From Lineolata rhizophorae (taxonomy: Eukaryota > Ascomycota > Dothideomycetes > Lineolatales > Lineolataceae), in the NCBI GenBank assembly GCA_010093515.1, contig MU001682.1:458163-522162 (forward strand): 64,000 nt of DNA, read 5' to 3'. The notes below the pieces were generated by a model, which had not been told where the DNA came from, did not search any database, and worked only from the letters and a program-made list of their open reading frames with translations. Below, one piece after another: positions 42,864 through 54,208 of this stretch. The position numbers and the translations under genes were made by a program. Each line of letters starts with the position of its first letter. Position 1 is the stretch's first letter.

Positions 42864-45121
42864 TTACTTGCAGCACGACTTCTTCTCGTCATCGAACGCC
42901 AGCCGACTGAGCTGGTCTACGAGCGCACCGCCCTGCTTGACGCCGCTGGGGACGCTGCAGTAGCTGGGCGGCACGTCGAGGCAGGGGTTCTTGGTGAAGA
43001 AGTTGCGCGGCCGCAGCAGCAGCGTCATGGGCTCGGCCGGCATGACGGGGAAGTCCTCGGGCGAGGGGAAGTGGGTGATGCCGAAGGTGTGCCAGAGCAC
43101 GACGTCCGTGTTGTCAATGGAGGCGGAAGGGTTCTGTGCGATCCACATGGGCAGGCCTTGGCTGGGCTCGCCGCTGGTCTGCGGCACATGGCGGCCGGCG
43201 GGATGGATCTGGTCGTCAGAGTCTGGCGAAAGAAGTAAGTCCTCCATTCAAACAAAAACGATATGCGGTTATAGGGCCAGTGGGGTCAAGCTCACATTTT
43301 GTGACGTGCACCGCATGCCGGGCGAAGCCAGCCCTCTTCCAGACGAGGCCACCTTCCTTCGGCAAGAGAGTCGGCACCTCTCGGCTAACCAACTTGTACG
43401 TCACCGGCTTCTTGCTGTAAGGGTTGATCTTGTTCGTGTTGGCCATCTCCCAGGTGCGGCTGGTCTCGCCGTTGTAGTCGCACATGCCCTCTCCTGCCGT
43501 GCTCAACTTCTTCTTGGCAGCGTAGAAGGCATTGCCGTACTTGTTTTCGGCCGAGCCCACCTCACCCGGGCCGCGTGCGGCGTCCACCTGGAAAACGGTG
43601 TTGTTGGGCCCGTCGATGTTTGGGTCGACGCGCAGGCAGAAGAGATGCTGGTGGTTGTGCGCGTTGACGCCCGGGTACACCTCTGTGCCCCAGCCGTGCG
43701 TGTCCTCGCCCTCGTTCATGGCGTACGTGTTGAGGATGCCCGTCAACTTGATCTCGAGCTGTATCGTGCCGTCCTGGTGGAAGATCCAGTAGACACAGTA
43801 CTCGTAGTTGGCAGCGGTGAAGATGTGCGAGACGATCAGCTTCCGGGCGCGCGTCACGGTGCACGAGTTATCTCGGAAGTCGGAATGTTTGAACAGAATC
43901 CCGGCATCCTCCTCGTGGATGCAGATAGCGTTCTTGATGGTCTCAGCTGCGCCGGCGCGGTTGACGAAGGCGGCGTCCATGTAGTGGATGGCGCCCTTGC
44001 AGTCGCAGCCAAGGCTGAGGCTGTTGGTCATGTATCCCCCACCGTACTCGCCCAAGTCGAACGCATGCTTGCGTTGGTGCGGGTGCTCAGGGTTTCCGTA
44101 GGGAACGACCATCTCGGCCAAGGAAAGACGCCAGAAGACGGGCCGTTCGGTCCCCTTGTCGTTGAAGGTGATGTTGTTGAGGACGATTCCCTCCCTGTAG
44201 TTGAAGCCAATGTGGACCTTCCAGTTCTGCCAGCTGAGGACACGGCCGTCCATTTTGAAGGACACGCCCTCGGGCTGGGTGATGTTGATAGGCTTGAGGT
44301 CATTCCGGAAGCCTCCCTCCGCCTCGATGGCGGCAGCATGGTAGTTGTTCGGCGGGGCCTTGCTGACCGGCCTCCGGACCTTAGGGACATCGATGTGGAT
44401 GACCTCGTGGGTGTCGGCGTTGAAGACGGGGCAGAAGTCGAGAGGGTAGGTGTACTGGCAGTCGTCGATATGCGGGCGATAGTACATGAGCGCTTGCTGA
44501 AGGCGGATGCTTGTGCCAAAGCGCTCGTCGTAACCGATGGTCCATGCTATAGTCGCGCAATCAGTCCTGAGCAATTTGAGCGGCTTTCAGGGTCGAGAAA
44601 CGTACGATCGCAGTACACCTTGTCCATGTCCTCCGGAGGGATGCCAATGATGCCGCACTGCTCGATCACCTTGGGATCCCTGCGAACGATGCCCTCGACG
44701 ATTTGCAGATCCTCCATGGTGATCTGGCGCCAATTAGCCCACAAAGATGTCATGTAAATCGGCCTCCGCGGGTAGCGGTACCCACCAGAGGCTGCACGCC
44801 CTGGGTGATCTTCCAGGACACGATCTTCCCCTCGGTCAAGTCGACGACGCCATCGAAAACCTTGCTCCCCTTGCCAATGGCAACCACGTCGGCGACGCGG
44901 TGCGGGCGCGGGGCGTTCTTGGGATCCGCGAGCCACGCGAACATGTCGGTCTTGCGCGGCTCCCAGAGGGCCACGGCGTTGAAGTGCAGGTTGGCGTACT
45001 CTTTGCGCACAATGGCGACGGCGGCCTCGATCTCGGCCTCGCTGAGCGGATCGAGCGGGTGCGGAGGGCCCATGGTCCCGGCGGCGTGGCCGGCGACCTG
45101 CTTGAGGCGGTCGAGAGCCAT
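42864..45121 (-). CDS. Copper-containing primary amine oxidase
   Basis: Oxidises primary amines to aldehydes with release of ammonia and H2O2; lets fungi use amines as nitrogen source. Four exons (45121-44786, 44723-44606, 44546-43296, 43222-42864; introns 62, 59 and 73 bp) give 687 aa. N2/N3 domains: HPLDPLSEAEIEAAVAIVRK and ITMEDLQIVEGIVRRDPKVI. In the catalytic domain the cofactor tyrosine lies in AANYEYCVYWIF (TPQ consensus N-Y-D/E-Y). Copper histidines lie in VNAHNHQHLFCLR and WHTFGITHFPSPEDFP. The conserved aspartate base is in HYMDAAFVNRAG. The C-terminus ends KKSCCK rather than SKL-like, so peroxisomal targeting is not obvious. An in-frame ATG at 45208 would add 29 residues. Confidence 0.94.
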
Positions 45122-45682
45122 TGGGGGGAACGGTAGCTTTGACACGAGCGGGACCGCGAAGCTCAGAGCCGTCGCCGCTGCTGGAGGAGCTTGGATGCGA
45201 CACGCCAACGGGCAATTGCGCGCGAAAGGGCTGGCAGGGCAATGGGGCAGGCAGAGAGGGCGGCACGGCAGCTATCTATATATGCGCGGCCGGGAGGGGG
45301 GCCCGACTGGGCGCGCCGCGACTGAAGCAGTTCGTCGCCCATGATGTGCGATAAGAGAGTTATCGGGGAAAAGTGACCCGATCGAGTATGGGGCCGCGAA
45401 CGTCGCCGGGCGCGGGGCAGCTCGCGCGCCACCTGGAGCCTGAGCACTTGCGGCTGGAACTCCCGTCCCGGGAGGCCGTGTTGTTTTTCGAAATCGAGCG
45501 CGGGCTCCAGCGCCTGCGAATGCTTGTCTACTACGTAGCCATGGCGAAAGTCGACGTCCTCGCTATGCTCCCAAACAGGAAAGTACATGCTAGCAGTACA
45601 CGGGGATGGGTCTAACGCCTGGCGTTTAAAATAACCAGGAAGAGGGAAAAAAAACCCAAAAAAAAAGAGGAAAAGAAAACGC
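45122..45682. other. Intergenic, promoter of the amine oxidase gene
   Basis: Between the amine oxidase start and the NUC1 stop. Contains A-rich runs near 45645-45680 (the NUC1 3' side) and GC-rich DNA near the amine oxidase. No gene called. Confidence 0.5.
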
Positions 45683-46642
45683 TCAAGAGGGCCGCCGGCT
45701 CTGCTGCTGCAACGTCTTCTGCCTTTCGCTGTAACCTCTGACGACAAGCGAACATGTCGTCTCCGTGCAAAGCCTCTTCCGCCGGGCGGCCGGCAGCTTG
45801 CTGGCGAACTCCAGGCCGGAGGCCCGTTCGATTGCCTCGACGGGCACTTCAAAGTCCCCCAGCGGCTTTTCGTTCGGGATGGCGGCATTCGGCAACACGA
45901 AGGCGCCGAGGGCCACGTTGCCGCCAGCCACGCCGTCCTCGGCGAAGATGACCTTGTAGAAGTGAGTGGGCACGGCGACGTTCGGCGGCGCCCCGATCAC
46001 CTCGTAGCTGACCCTCCACTTCCCGTCCCCCTCCTTCTTGGGCAGATAGAGCGGGCCGGTCACGATGCGCACGCTGGGGTAGCGCGCCGTGAGGCGGCGG
46101 CAGAAGTCCTCGAAATGCGCCCAGTAGTCGCGGTTGAAGCCGTCGCCGACCTGCGGGCACATGTTGGTGAGGGCGAAGGTGGCGTCCATGGCCTGCTGGC
46201 TCCATCTGGCGTCGGCGGCGGGCACCTGGTGGCCGCGGTCGTAGCCGCTCCGGTGGTAGTCCGCCAGCCTGGCCCGGAACTTGTCGGGCACCGACTCGTC
46301 CTCGAAGAAGGCGCTGTTCCTGCGGTCGCCGTCGCGGATCGCGAGAGACGCGGGCGTGATGTGCTCGGCCACCCAGCTCGGGTTCCGCGTGCGGCGGTCG
46401 AAGGAGGATGTCAGGGAGGCGGCCGGGCGCAGGTCGGCGACGGGGCCCGGGAAGCCGTACTGGAAGACGCCGGACGGGTCCACGGGGGCGCCGGCCGGCT
46501 TTGGGACGGGCGCCGGGACGGCGGCGGGAGGCGCGACGGCCGGCGGCGCGGACGGCTTCTTGAGCGAGTAGAAGGAGGCGGTGGCAGCGGCTCCGGCGGC
46601 CGCGCCGGCCGCGGCGACGATTGCGAACGTGGCTTTGGACAT
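45683..46642 (-). CDS. NUC1: Mitochondrial endonuclease G-type nuclease NUC1
   Basis: DNA/RNA non-specific beta-beta-alpha-metal nuclease of the mitochondrial inner membrane or intermembrane space (established family). Single exon, 319 aa. The N-terminus MSKATFAIVAAAGAAAGAAA is a membrane-anchor/targeting segment, followed by a Pro/Ala linker. The nuclease domain includes YGFPGPVADLRPAASLTSSF, the catalytic motif YDRGHQVPAADARWS (DRGH), and the metal-binding asparagine in FALTNMCPQVGDGFNRDYWA. Later come RIVTGPLYLPKKEGDG and ADGVAGG-type strands ending at VPVEAIERASGLEF. Head to head with the DMT transporter gene. Confidence 0.94.
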   Translation of the reverse strand: MSKATFAIVAAAGAAAGAAATASFYSLKKPSAPPAVAPPAAVPAPVPKPAGAPVDPSGVFQYGFPGPVADLRPAASLTSSFDRRTRNPSWVAEHITPASLAIRDGDRRNSAFFEDESVPDKFRARLADYHRSGYDRGHQVPAADARWSQQAMDATFALTNMCPQVGDGFNRDYWAHFEDFCRRLTARYPSVRIVTGPLYLPKKEGDGKWRVSYEVIGAPPNVAVPTHFYKVIFAEDGVAGGNVALGAFVLPNAAIPNEKPLGDFEVPVEAIERASGLEFASKLPAARRKRLCTETTCSLVVRGYSERQKTLQQQSRRPS

Positions 46643-47142
46643 GGCGCCTCGCGGAGGGACCTGAGGGGGGAAAAGGAAAGGGGAGATGACCACGGCCCGG
46701 GCGGTTGATTCGAATGTGCGCACGCGGCGGTGCCGACCGGGAGACGCGTTCAGCTGACGCGGGACGCGTGATCGGGGGGAGGAGAGGCGATGGGCGCGAT
46801 GGCAATGTGCTGTACATACCACGTACTACGCACTGGGTAGGGACTGCATGTACCCAGGGCGGCGGCCTGGGCGCTGCCGGGGCTGGCATCGCGCCCGGCG
46901 CCAGGGGCCCAGCATCGCCGGGCCAGACGGCCGCCAAGGCTCGCGCCGGACGGCCGCCAGGCCTGCACGCCGGCGATCGCAGCGCCGCCGCCGCGATTCC
47001 AGCACCTTCGCACCGCAGACGCTCCGCTCCCGCTCGAAGAAGCGTCCAGCGTCCCCGCCCACGCCCGCCCGCCCGCCGCCTGCGCCGCTGCCGCTGTCCC
47101 TCTCTCGCTCGCTTGCAGCGCCGCCGCCCTCCCGCCGCGTGC
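46643..47142. promoter_or_regulatory. Shared divergent promoter, NUC1 / DMT transporter
   Basis: 500 bp between the two start codons, very GC-rich. Long open frames across it on both strands are compositional. No distinct site recognised. Confidence 0.4.
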
Positions 47143-47452
47143 ATGCCTAGCCCCGACCCCAGCCAGCCGGCCTATCTCCTCCACAATATTCCTACCGCTC
47201 CTGCCGGCCCGTCGTCCTCCAACCCTCCTCTGCCTCCTCCAGCCTCGCCGCCCGCCTCGCGCCTCCGCCTCAGCCCTCGCCCGCCCTCTTCTTCGTCCTC
47301 GCCCTTCGACCTCGTATCAAATCCTGACACCAGCGCCCACGCCTCCGCCGTCCCCGCCGCCGCCGCCGCCGCCGACGACGACTGGGACGACGGCGCCTCC
47401 TACGGCTCCCTTGATAACGTCGACGACGACGGCAGACCCCTGCCCCGTCACC

Positions 47453-47487
<35 letters not shown>

Positions 47488-49090
47488 AACGACGACGATT
47501 ACTTCCACGACGACGACGACGACGACGTTGACGACATGCCATCCGATCTTCGCCGCCCGCCCTTCCACCGCCCCACCGATGGCCGCTCCCACACACCGCT
47601 GCTTGCCCAGAAGCACGGGAGCGATGAGAACTACCACGCCCCGATGCGTCCGCGCTCCCTGAGCCGCCGCTCCACCTTCCACGAACGCGATCCCGACGCC
47701 GAGGCGTCCAAGGCCACGCGCCGGCGATACACCTACGCCGGTGCTTTCTTGCTCTTGAGCCTGGTCAGCTTCGTCATCCAGACCGAGACTGCCGTCTACA
47801 TCCAGCACAACCTCGGCTGGAAGAAGGCCTATGCTATGCTGTAAGTTGCTCCTCCCCCGGCTCCTCTAGCTAATTGCTTCTCAGCTTTGCTCTGTGCAAA
47901 TGCTCGTGAACGTGCCCATGTGTCGTTCGCCCGTCCGCGCCTGCCCCCTCCGCGCATTCGATCGTACTCTGACCGGTCCCTTAGCTACTTCACCCACGGC
48001 TCGTGGTCGCTCCTGTGGCCCGCCCAGTTCCTCATTCTCCGCCTGCAGAAGTGGAACGTGCCCTTGAAGTCCTTCTGGCGCCGCCATGTCCAAGTCCTCC
48101 GCCAGACGGCCCAGATGGTCGAACACCAGTCGTTGCACGTGACGGGCCGTAACGCGTCCAAGTCGCCCGTGCCGTACATCCTGAAGATGACGGCCTTCGT
48201 CACGTGTGCGCTGACCGTCGCCGGCGGTAGCTGGTACGTAGCTGTCGACATGACGACGGCGAGTGACCTCACCGCCATCTACAACTGCTCCGCCTTCTTC
48301 GCCTACGCCTTCAGCATTCCCCTCTTGAAGGAGAAGGTGCGGTGGTCCAAGGTTTTCGCCGTCGCCGTGGCCATCGCCGGTGTCCTCGTCGTGGCCTACG
48401 GCGACTCCGCGCCCGCCAAACACGGGAGCAAGTCCGGCGGCGGCGCCGGCGGTGTCCCCCCAGAGCAGAAGGAAGCATCGAATCGTGCGCTGGGTAATAT
48501 CGTCATCGGCATTGGCAGTGTGCTGTATGGATTCTATGAAGTGCTGTATAAGAAAGTCGCCTGTCCGCCCGACGGCTGCAGCCCTGGAAGAGGCATGATC
48601 TTCGCCAACACGTTTGGCAGCCTGATTGGATGCTTCACGCTGTCTGTCCTGTGGATCCCTATCCCGATCCTTCACGTCATGGGTTGGGAGAAGTTCGAAT
48701 TCCCCCAAGGAGAGGCTGCGTGGATGCTCGCCATCAGTGTTTTGGCTAACGCCAGTAAGTTGTCACCATCCTGAGCTCATCCACAGCATTTCGGCCGCCA
48801 AACGGTGCTAATCTCTACCAGCATTTTCCGGCTCTTTCCTCGTTCTTATCAGCTTGACGTCCCCGGTCTTGTCCTCGGTGGCAGCGCTCCTGACAATCTT
48901 CCTCGTCGCCCTGGTAGACCAATTGCTGCCGCCGCCGCTGAACACGCCCTTGACTACCGCGGCCATCATCGGCGGTCTCTTGATCATCGGAGCCTTCATT
49001 CTGCTGTCGTGGGCGACGTACCGTGAGATGGACGAGGAAAGGCGCAAGAAGCTAGAGGAAGAGAGCGAGAGCGATATAGAAGACATTTAG
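47143..49090 (+). CDS. DMT-superfamily (EamA/SLC35F-like) transporter, THI74/YML018C-type
   Basis: Three exons (47143-47840, 47985-48754, 48822-49090; introns 144 and 67 bp) give 578 aa. The first about 190 residues are disordered and extremely Asp-rich (runs of up to nine Asp). Ten or so membrane spans follow: YTYAGAFLLLSLVSFVIQTE, FVTCALTVAGGSWYVAVDMT, TAIYNCSAFFAYAFSIPLLK (the EamA signature), VFAVAVAIAGVLVVAYGD, NIVIGIGSVLYGFYEVLYKK and a last-exon pair. The C-terminus is charged (MDEERRKKLEEESESDIEDI). Yeast relatives sit in vacuolar or mitochondrial membranes; substrate unknown. KHGSKSGGGAGG marks a cytosolic loop. Confidence 0.8.
47450..47530 (+). repeat. (GAC)n repeat coding for poly-aspartate
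   Basis: Imperfect GAC/GAT array within exon 1 of the transporter gene, giving almost uninterrupted Asp. On the other strand the same array is an uninterrupted open frame of no meaning. Confidence 0.9.
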
Positions 49091-50019
49091 ACAGATTCAA
49101 CATCTGGACTAGAATACCTAAGAAGGGTACAGCGGAATTGGTGTTTGAAGACGGATTGATGGCGCACAACTACGCGGATCAAGCTGACCGTGGGGGTGAA
49201 AGAACAACACACTCTCCGTGGGAGCTAGACTGTGATAATATGACTATCGCTGCCAATAGTATAGTAGCTTGGCTTTCTCCTATAGTCATTATCCTGGGAG
49301 CGTACCTTCGAATGGGTGGCATAGTATTGTTTTTTGGATGTTTCTTTGCATATTATGGTCACATCCAGAGTTTGTAACATCGCTAGGGTGCATTTTAGAG
49401 GCGTTTGCGGCATTTAATTTTCTTTTGTCATTCAAACTCGAATCGGGGTGTACAGAAGGTCCCCCACTACGGGCCGTGAAATTTAGCTACAGAATTGTTG
49501 GATTTTTCTGGGCTGAAAAAGTGCCCCTAAAAGCAGGTGACGCTTCTGACTTTGCGCTCAGCTAGGACGACGCTACAATGCCGCTCTCAGCTCTAATTCA
49601 GCCATACGTCCCAATGCGCCGGGCCGGTGCCTGCACGTAAGGCCCAAACCCACCAGATCAAAGTCCAAGACGCCGTTACGCCTCTAGCCGCATATTTCCC
49701 CGCCCTGTGCCTGACTCGTGATCTAGCTCCGGAGGGGAAGTCGCAGGTGCGGCTGCTACGACAACAGCTTAAAAAAGAAGACACCAGTAAGGAGAAAATG
49801 CTCACGTGGTACACTATCATCGGGGCTACGGGTACGTAGTCCCCGTCTTGTCCTAGTTCTAGCGCAGCACGTGCGACTTTGAAGAAGAAAAAAAAAAAAA
49901 AAAAAGTTGTCGCTATGAATAATGATCATGATTCCGACCTACGCAAACAAGACATCAATGCACCAATCCAAACCTCATGAACGCGGTAAAAGAATGCTGT
50001 GAGAAGGCGATTGCAGGAC
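49091..50019. other. Intergenic between convergent genes, with A18 run
   Basis: About 0.9 kb; an A18 run at 49888-49905. Composition falls to about even GC compared with the GC-rich genes on either side. Small open frames (49138-49565) show no family features. Confidence 0.5.
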
Positions 50020-51237
50020 TCACAGTTCCGATTTGCTTTCGTCACGCCGCATCTTGCCCATGGCCCCCCGCGGCCTCGCGGCGTCGAAATGCCCTTCCAA
50101 GTCCATCCACTCGGCGGCGAAAGCCGTCACCAGCGTGGCCCAATCCTCCACCGTGTCCATGTCCAGGTGCTCGCCGTCGTCCGGGATGCCCTTCTTGTTG
50201 TGCCAGGCGTCAGGGAAGGGGCTCGGAATCAGGTGTAGAACTTCGACGCCGCGCGCCATGAAAGGTATATGATCGTCCTGGATGGCGTGGCTGAGGAAGC
50301 GGCCGTCTGATTTTGACGCCTCGGGGAGGAAGAGGGCTTCTTCCTCGTCCCGTTTTTGCTGCCGCTTGGACTCGTGGTTCGGCGAGGACTTGAAGTTGCC
50401 GAGAGAGCGTAGGCGCGTCTCTAGCTTGGCCATGGCGCGGTAGGCCCAATGGGTGGTCTTGAACCAGGATGGTACGGTGGGGTTCGACGCGCCGAGGAGG
50501 TCGAGCAGGACGAAAAGAGAGATGGAGGAGAGCTGGTTGTGGAAGGTCGACATGGCGGGGTGGAATGTGTTCTCCCACTCGGCGGCGAGCGAACGGGCTC
50601 CGTACAGCGAGTCTTGCGCCGTCCACGCCACGAAAGCCTCCTCGCCGTCCAGCAGGATGATTTGTATGCCTTTCTCCGCCTCCAGCCCGCCGTCCTCGCC
50701 CGCACCCTCCGCCTCCATCGCTTCCCACTTGCGCGTCAGCGCCTCGTCCAGCGTCCGCGCCGCGTGCATCAGCATCGCGCACGGGGCCGCGCTGTCTGTC
50801 GCGCCGATGAAACCTTCCGGCTCCCGCAAGCTGTCGTAATGGGCAACCAGGGCGAGGCGCCCGACCTCGCCGGAGTGGGTCCAGGGCGGGTCGCGCGTCA
50901 GGATCAGGTTGACAAAGGGGACGGGCTCGGAGCCCGCGGGTGTGTGCTGCGTCGAGTTTTGGAACGTGAGGTTCCAGCGCGGTAGCTGCTCCGCGAAGAA
51001 GTCGACGAAGTGCCGCCGCACCTGCTCGCTGCCGGAGGTGCCGGGCACGCGGGGGATGAGGATGGGCGCGAGGAGGGCGCCATCGTGGATGTCGAAGTCG
51101 GAACCGGGGCCCGGCAGGGCCGCGAGGGTATCGTCCGTCAAGGCGGTGTAGGCGGCGACGAAGAAGGTCGGGGGGAAGAAGAGAGCGAGGACGGCCAGGA
51201 GCAGCAGGAGGGCACGGCGGGTGAATGATGCCGCCAT
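50020..51237 (-). CDS. Glutaminyl-peptide cyclotransferase-like M28 zinc protein
   Basis: Secretory-pathway enzyme of the QC/M28 fold, which forms N-terminal pyroglutamate in characterised members. Single exon, 405 aa. A signal-anchor (RALLLLLAVLALFFPPTFFV) is followed by LTDDTLAALPGPGSDFDIHD and LLAPILIPRVPGTSGSEQVR. The three single-zinc ligands of QCs are visible: Asp in GFIGATDSAAPCAML, Glu in IILLDGEEAF and His in IQDDHIPFMARGVEVLHLIP. The WTAQDSLYGARSLAAEW stretch and the end DTVEDWATLVTAFAAEW are also typical. Several N-glycosylation sites (NLTF, NSTQ) support secretion. Upstream in-frame sequence lacks a signal peptide, so the ATG at 51237 is chosen. Confidence 0.9.
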   Translation of the reverse strand: MAASFTRRALLLLLAVLALFFPPTFFVAAYTALTDDTLAALPGPGSDFDIHDGALLAPILIPRVPGTSGSEQVRRHFVDFFAEQLPRWNLTFQNSTQHTPAGSEPVPFVNLILTRDPPWTHSGEVGRLALVAHYDSLREPEGFIGATDSAAPCAMLMHAARTLDEALTRKWEAMEAEGAGEDGGLEAEKGIQIILLDGEEAFVAWTAQDSLYGARSLAAEWENTFHPAMSTFHNQLSSISLFVLLDLLGASNPTVPSWFKTTHWAYRAMAKLETRLRSLGNFKSSPNHESKRQQKRDEEEALFLPEASKSDGRFLSHAIQDDHIPFMARGVEVLHLIPSPFPDAWHNKKGIPDDGEHLDMDTVEDWATLVTAFAAEWMDLEGHFDAARPRGAMGKMRRDESKSEL

Positions 51238-51660
51238 GATCGCGACGAGCGTAGCCGGAAGCCGAAATCCCAAGCGGGCAGAGGCGCTAGCTAGCTCGAG
51301 TGAAAGGCCACGGAACGCAATCCCATACCTGCGCGGGGCGACAGACAAAGAAGCGCCAGGTGTAGCACATGGACAAGGCGGGCTCGTTCGGCGTATATTG
51401 CCCGGGCTGTGTCGTGCTGGGGCCGGGCCACCGTAGGTGGCTTGGCCGGCGGCTTGGCCTGGCCGGAGACGGCGGGCCCGGGCCGCCTTACTAAGCGAGG
51501 GGCTCACGGTGCGCGCCAAGACCGCGAAAACGCACGCCCGGCGAAATCGTCCAGCGCCTGTGAACAGCCGCAGCGCCTCTGCGTTTCCCTCCCTCCCTCC
51601 GCCCGCCGCCGGCTCCCACGGAGCACCCACGCCCTACCTCTTCAGCCAAGCCTCGCGACC
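51238..51660. promoter_or_regulatory. Shared divergent promoter, glutaminyl cyclase / eIF3l
   Basis: 423 bp between start codons. Pyrimidine-rich DNA directly upstream of the eIF3l ATG (CCCTCCCTCCCTC) is common before highly expressed fungal genes. No separate gene. Confidence 0.4.
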
Positions 51661-53171
51661 ATGAGCTACCGCCAGCAGGCGCAGCCCTACCAGCAGGCGG
51701 ACGGCCCCGCGCGCGCGCCCGCCGACGAGTCCGACGACGAGGAGGCTCTCGTGAACGAGTACAGGGAGCAGACGCAGTACGATGAGGATGGCATGGTCGA
51801 TCTGGACCGGGCAACGTCGCTCGGCGCCGCGTCGCAGCAGGACATACAGGCCCAGCTCCAGGCCGCCGCCACGCCGCTCGAGTTCCAGGCCACGCTCGAC
51901 ACCAAGTTCGCCAGCTACGACAACTACTGCAGCCTCTTCCACTTCATCCTGAACTCCGACGGGCCCGTCGACCTCGAGATGCCCAACTACTACTGGGCCT
52001 GGGAGGTCATTGACGAGTTCATCTACCAGTTCAACAGCTTCTGCTCGTACCGCCAACGCGTCGCCCTCAGGAACGAGAACGCGGAGGAGATCCAGCTCCT
52101 GCGGGAGAACCCCAACACCTGGGGCTGCTACAGCGTCCTCAACGTCCTGTACTCCCTCATCCAAAGGTCGGCTATCAGCGAGCAGCTGGCGGCCGCCAAG
52201 CGCGGCGAGGACGCCAGCCTGTACGCGGGAGAGTACGGCAACCGCCCGCTGTACAAGATGCTGGGCTACTTCTCCATAATCGGCCTGCTGCGCGTGCACT
52301 GCCTGCTGGGCGACTTCAGCCTCGCGCTTAAAACGCTCGACGACATCGAGCTCAACAACAAGAAGGGCATGTTTGCACGCCACACGACCGCCCACATCAC
52401 CACCTACTACTACATCGGCTTCTCGTACATGATGATGCGTCGCTACGCCGACGCCATCCGCATGTTCTCCCACATCCTCGTCTACATCTCGCGCACCAAG
52501 AACTTCCAAAAGAACTCGCAGTTCGACACCAACGCCAAGACAGTCGACCAGATGCACGTCCTCATCGCCATCAGCGTTGCCTTCCAACCCACCCGCCTCG
52601 ACGACACCATTCACACTGCCCTGCGCGAGAAGTATGGCGAGCAGTTCAACCGCATGCAGCGCGGCGGGCCCGACTCGATCCCGATCTTCGAAGAACTCTT
52701 CCGCGCCGCCTGCCCCAAGTTCATTTCGCCGACCCCGCCCGACTTCGACAACCCGGAGGTCAACATTGACCCCGTCGAGCACCAGGTCACCATCTTCATG
52801 GCCGAGGTTAGGAACAACATGTGGTCGCCCACGGTGCGTAGCTACCTGAAGCTGTACACCACCATGGACCTGAAGAAGTTGGCGGGCTTCCTCGAGGTGG
52901 AGCCGGAAAAGCTGAGGCACTGGCTGCTCGTCAACAAGCAACGGAGCAGGCAGGTCAAGTGGAACGGTGGTGGGCTTCTAGACGGGACCGTGGAGAACCT
53001 GAGCGATCTCGACTATGCTATGGAAGGCGTAAGTTCAAGTTCCTCTGGCTGTTGCGGAAATGAATTCGTGATATCTGACCATTTTCATAGGATCTCATAC
53101 ACATCTCGGAATCCAAAACGGGAAGGAGGCTAGTGGAGTGGTACCTTCGCAATCTTCAGCGAACATATTAG
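51661..53171 (+). CDS. Translation initiation factor eIF3 subunit l
   Basis: PCI-type subunit of the eIF3 complex (present in filamentous fungi and animals, absent from budding yeast). Two exons (51661-53028, 53091-53171; 62-bp intron) give 482 aa. An acidic N-terminal segment (DESDDEEALVNEYREQTQYD) precedes the helical core: LFHFILNSDGPVDLEMPNYY, WAWEVIDEFIYQFNSFCSYR, NTWGCYSVLNVLYSLIQRS, LYKMLGYFSIIGLLRVHCLL and YYYIGFSYMMMRRYADAIRM. The PCI region contains YLKLYTTMDLKKLAGFLEVE. The last exon rebuilds DLIHISESKTGRRLVEWYLR, the conserved C-terminus. Length matches eIF3l. Confidence 0.95.
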
Positions 53172-54208
53172 TTTGCTAGGCGAAGTGGCTTTTCTCCATT
53201 GGTTGCTATGCAGAAGTTGGCGTAGCTAGACACGTTCGCCGAGGCGCCCGGCTGGGCTTTATTGCATAAGGCCGAATTGTTAAGGTCTTTGTTGGACCTC
53301 TCCTGCATTCTCTGATATGGTACGCTATGGGACTCACAAAGTATAGGCGGTGGCTCTAAGAGCGACTGTCGAGTAGCAGTAGATGGCTCCCGAAAGAGCA
53401 GGTAGAGTGGAGGTGTGGGGAGGCAATGAGGTTAGCGATGCGCCACACCAGTAATGCTAGACATGGAGAGTTGCATCTCAGCATGCCCCAGGCAAACCAA
53501 TTTTTACTCTCTACCTCTGTAGCTAGAGCTTGTTCGACAGGCATTGACGCAATTCATGGCTTCAAAATTTTGAGTTCGTGTTCCGTGCAAAAGCGTAGGA
53601 TATAACAATATAATGAACAAGAGGAATTAAACGAGTCTTACTACGAGTCGTCAGGCGGAGTTTCAGTTGCAAATGCTTTTCAGTAGATCATTCGTATCTT
53701 AAATACAAGTGAGCTTGATTATGAGACCCGGCTAAGATAGAATGTCGAAGCAAAAATCGGGACGGCCATCATTTTAGAGAAGCACGAACAGCTACCTCCC
53801 GCAAAGACCAATACTTGGCTCCTAGCAGCGCGTAGATTAACTTTATTGCGCGTGGTCTAGCAAAAAAAAAAAAACCAACATGAGGGAGAACAATAGAGGC
53901 GTCATATTTTGATCGGAAATCTGAGGCACTTTAGTACGCGTGATCAAATCTTTCCAGTTGAGCGGTGATGAGTGCAGTGTTCTGATTGGACGAGACGAAG
54001 GGGCCTTCGCTTTGACATGGGCTGCTGTGGCTCTGGCTCTCGTCACATCCGCAAGCTCTAACGGCCAACGCCAAACGACAATTTCCACCCATCGTCTACT
54101 TCCTCCTCTTTCCAAAATCAACCATCTCCGCGCATACACCTCCAGGAAGCTCGCCAACGCTGTCGCCCAATCTTCCCTCGAATCTTATCGCAACCGTTCC
54201 TTAGCACA
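53172..54208. other. Intergenic of about 1 kb, no gene seen
   Basis: Between eIF3l and ELF1. An A13 run lies at 53862-53874. Frames are short and composition is even; the last 200 bp before ELF1 are pyrimidine-rich on the coding strand. Confidence 0.5.

Noticed and set aside
42991-44757. A 588-codon open frame on the plus strand
   Set aside because: It lies antisense to the amine oxidase exon, which has full catalytic motifs. The antisense frame is valine/arginine-rich with no domain and arises from GC-rich codons.
45849-47144. A 431-codon minus-strand open frame
   Set aside because: Out-of-frame shadow of NUC1 and its GC-rich promoter; it lacks the DRGH motif.
51634-52941. A 435-codon minus-strand open frame opposite eIF3l
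   Set aside because: eIF3l is unmistakable in the plus frame; the antisense is Val/Glu/Asp repeats from codon bias.
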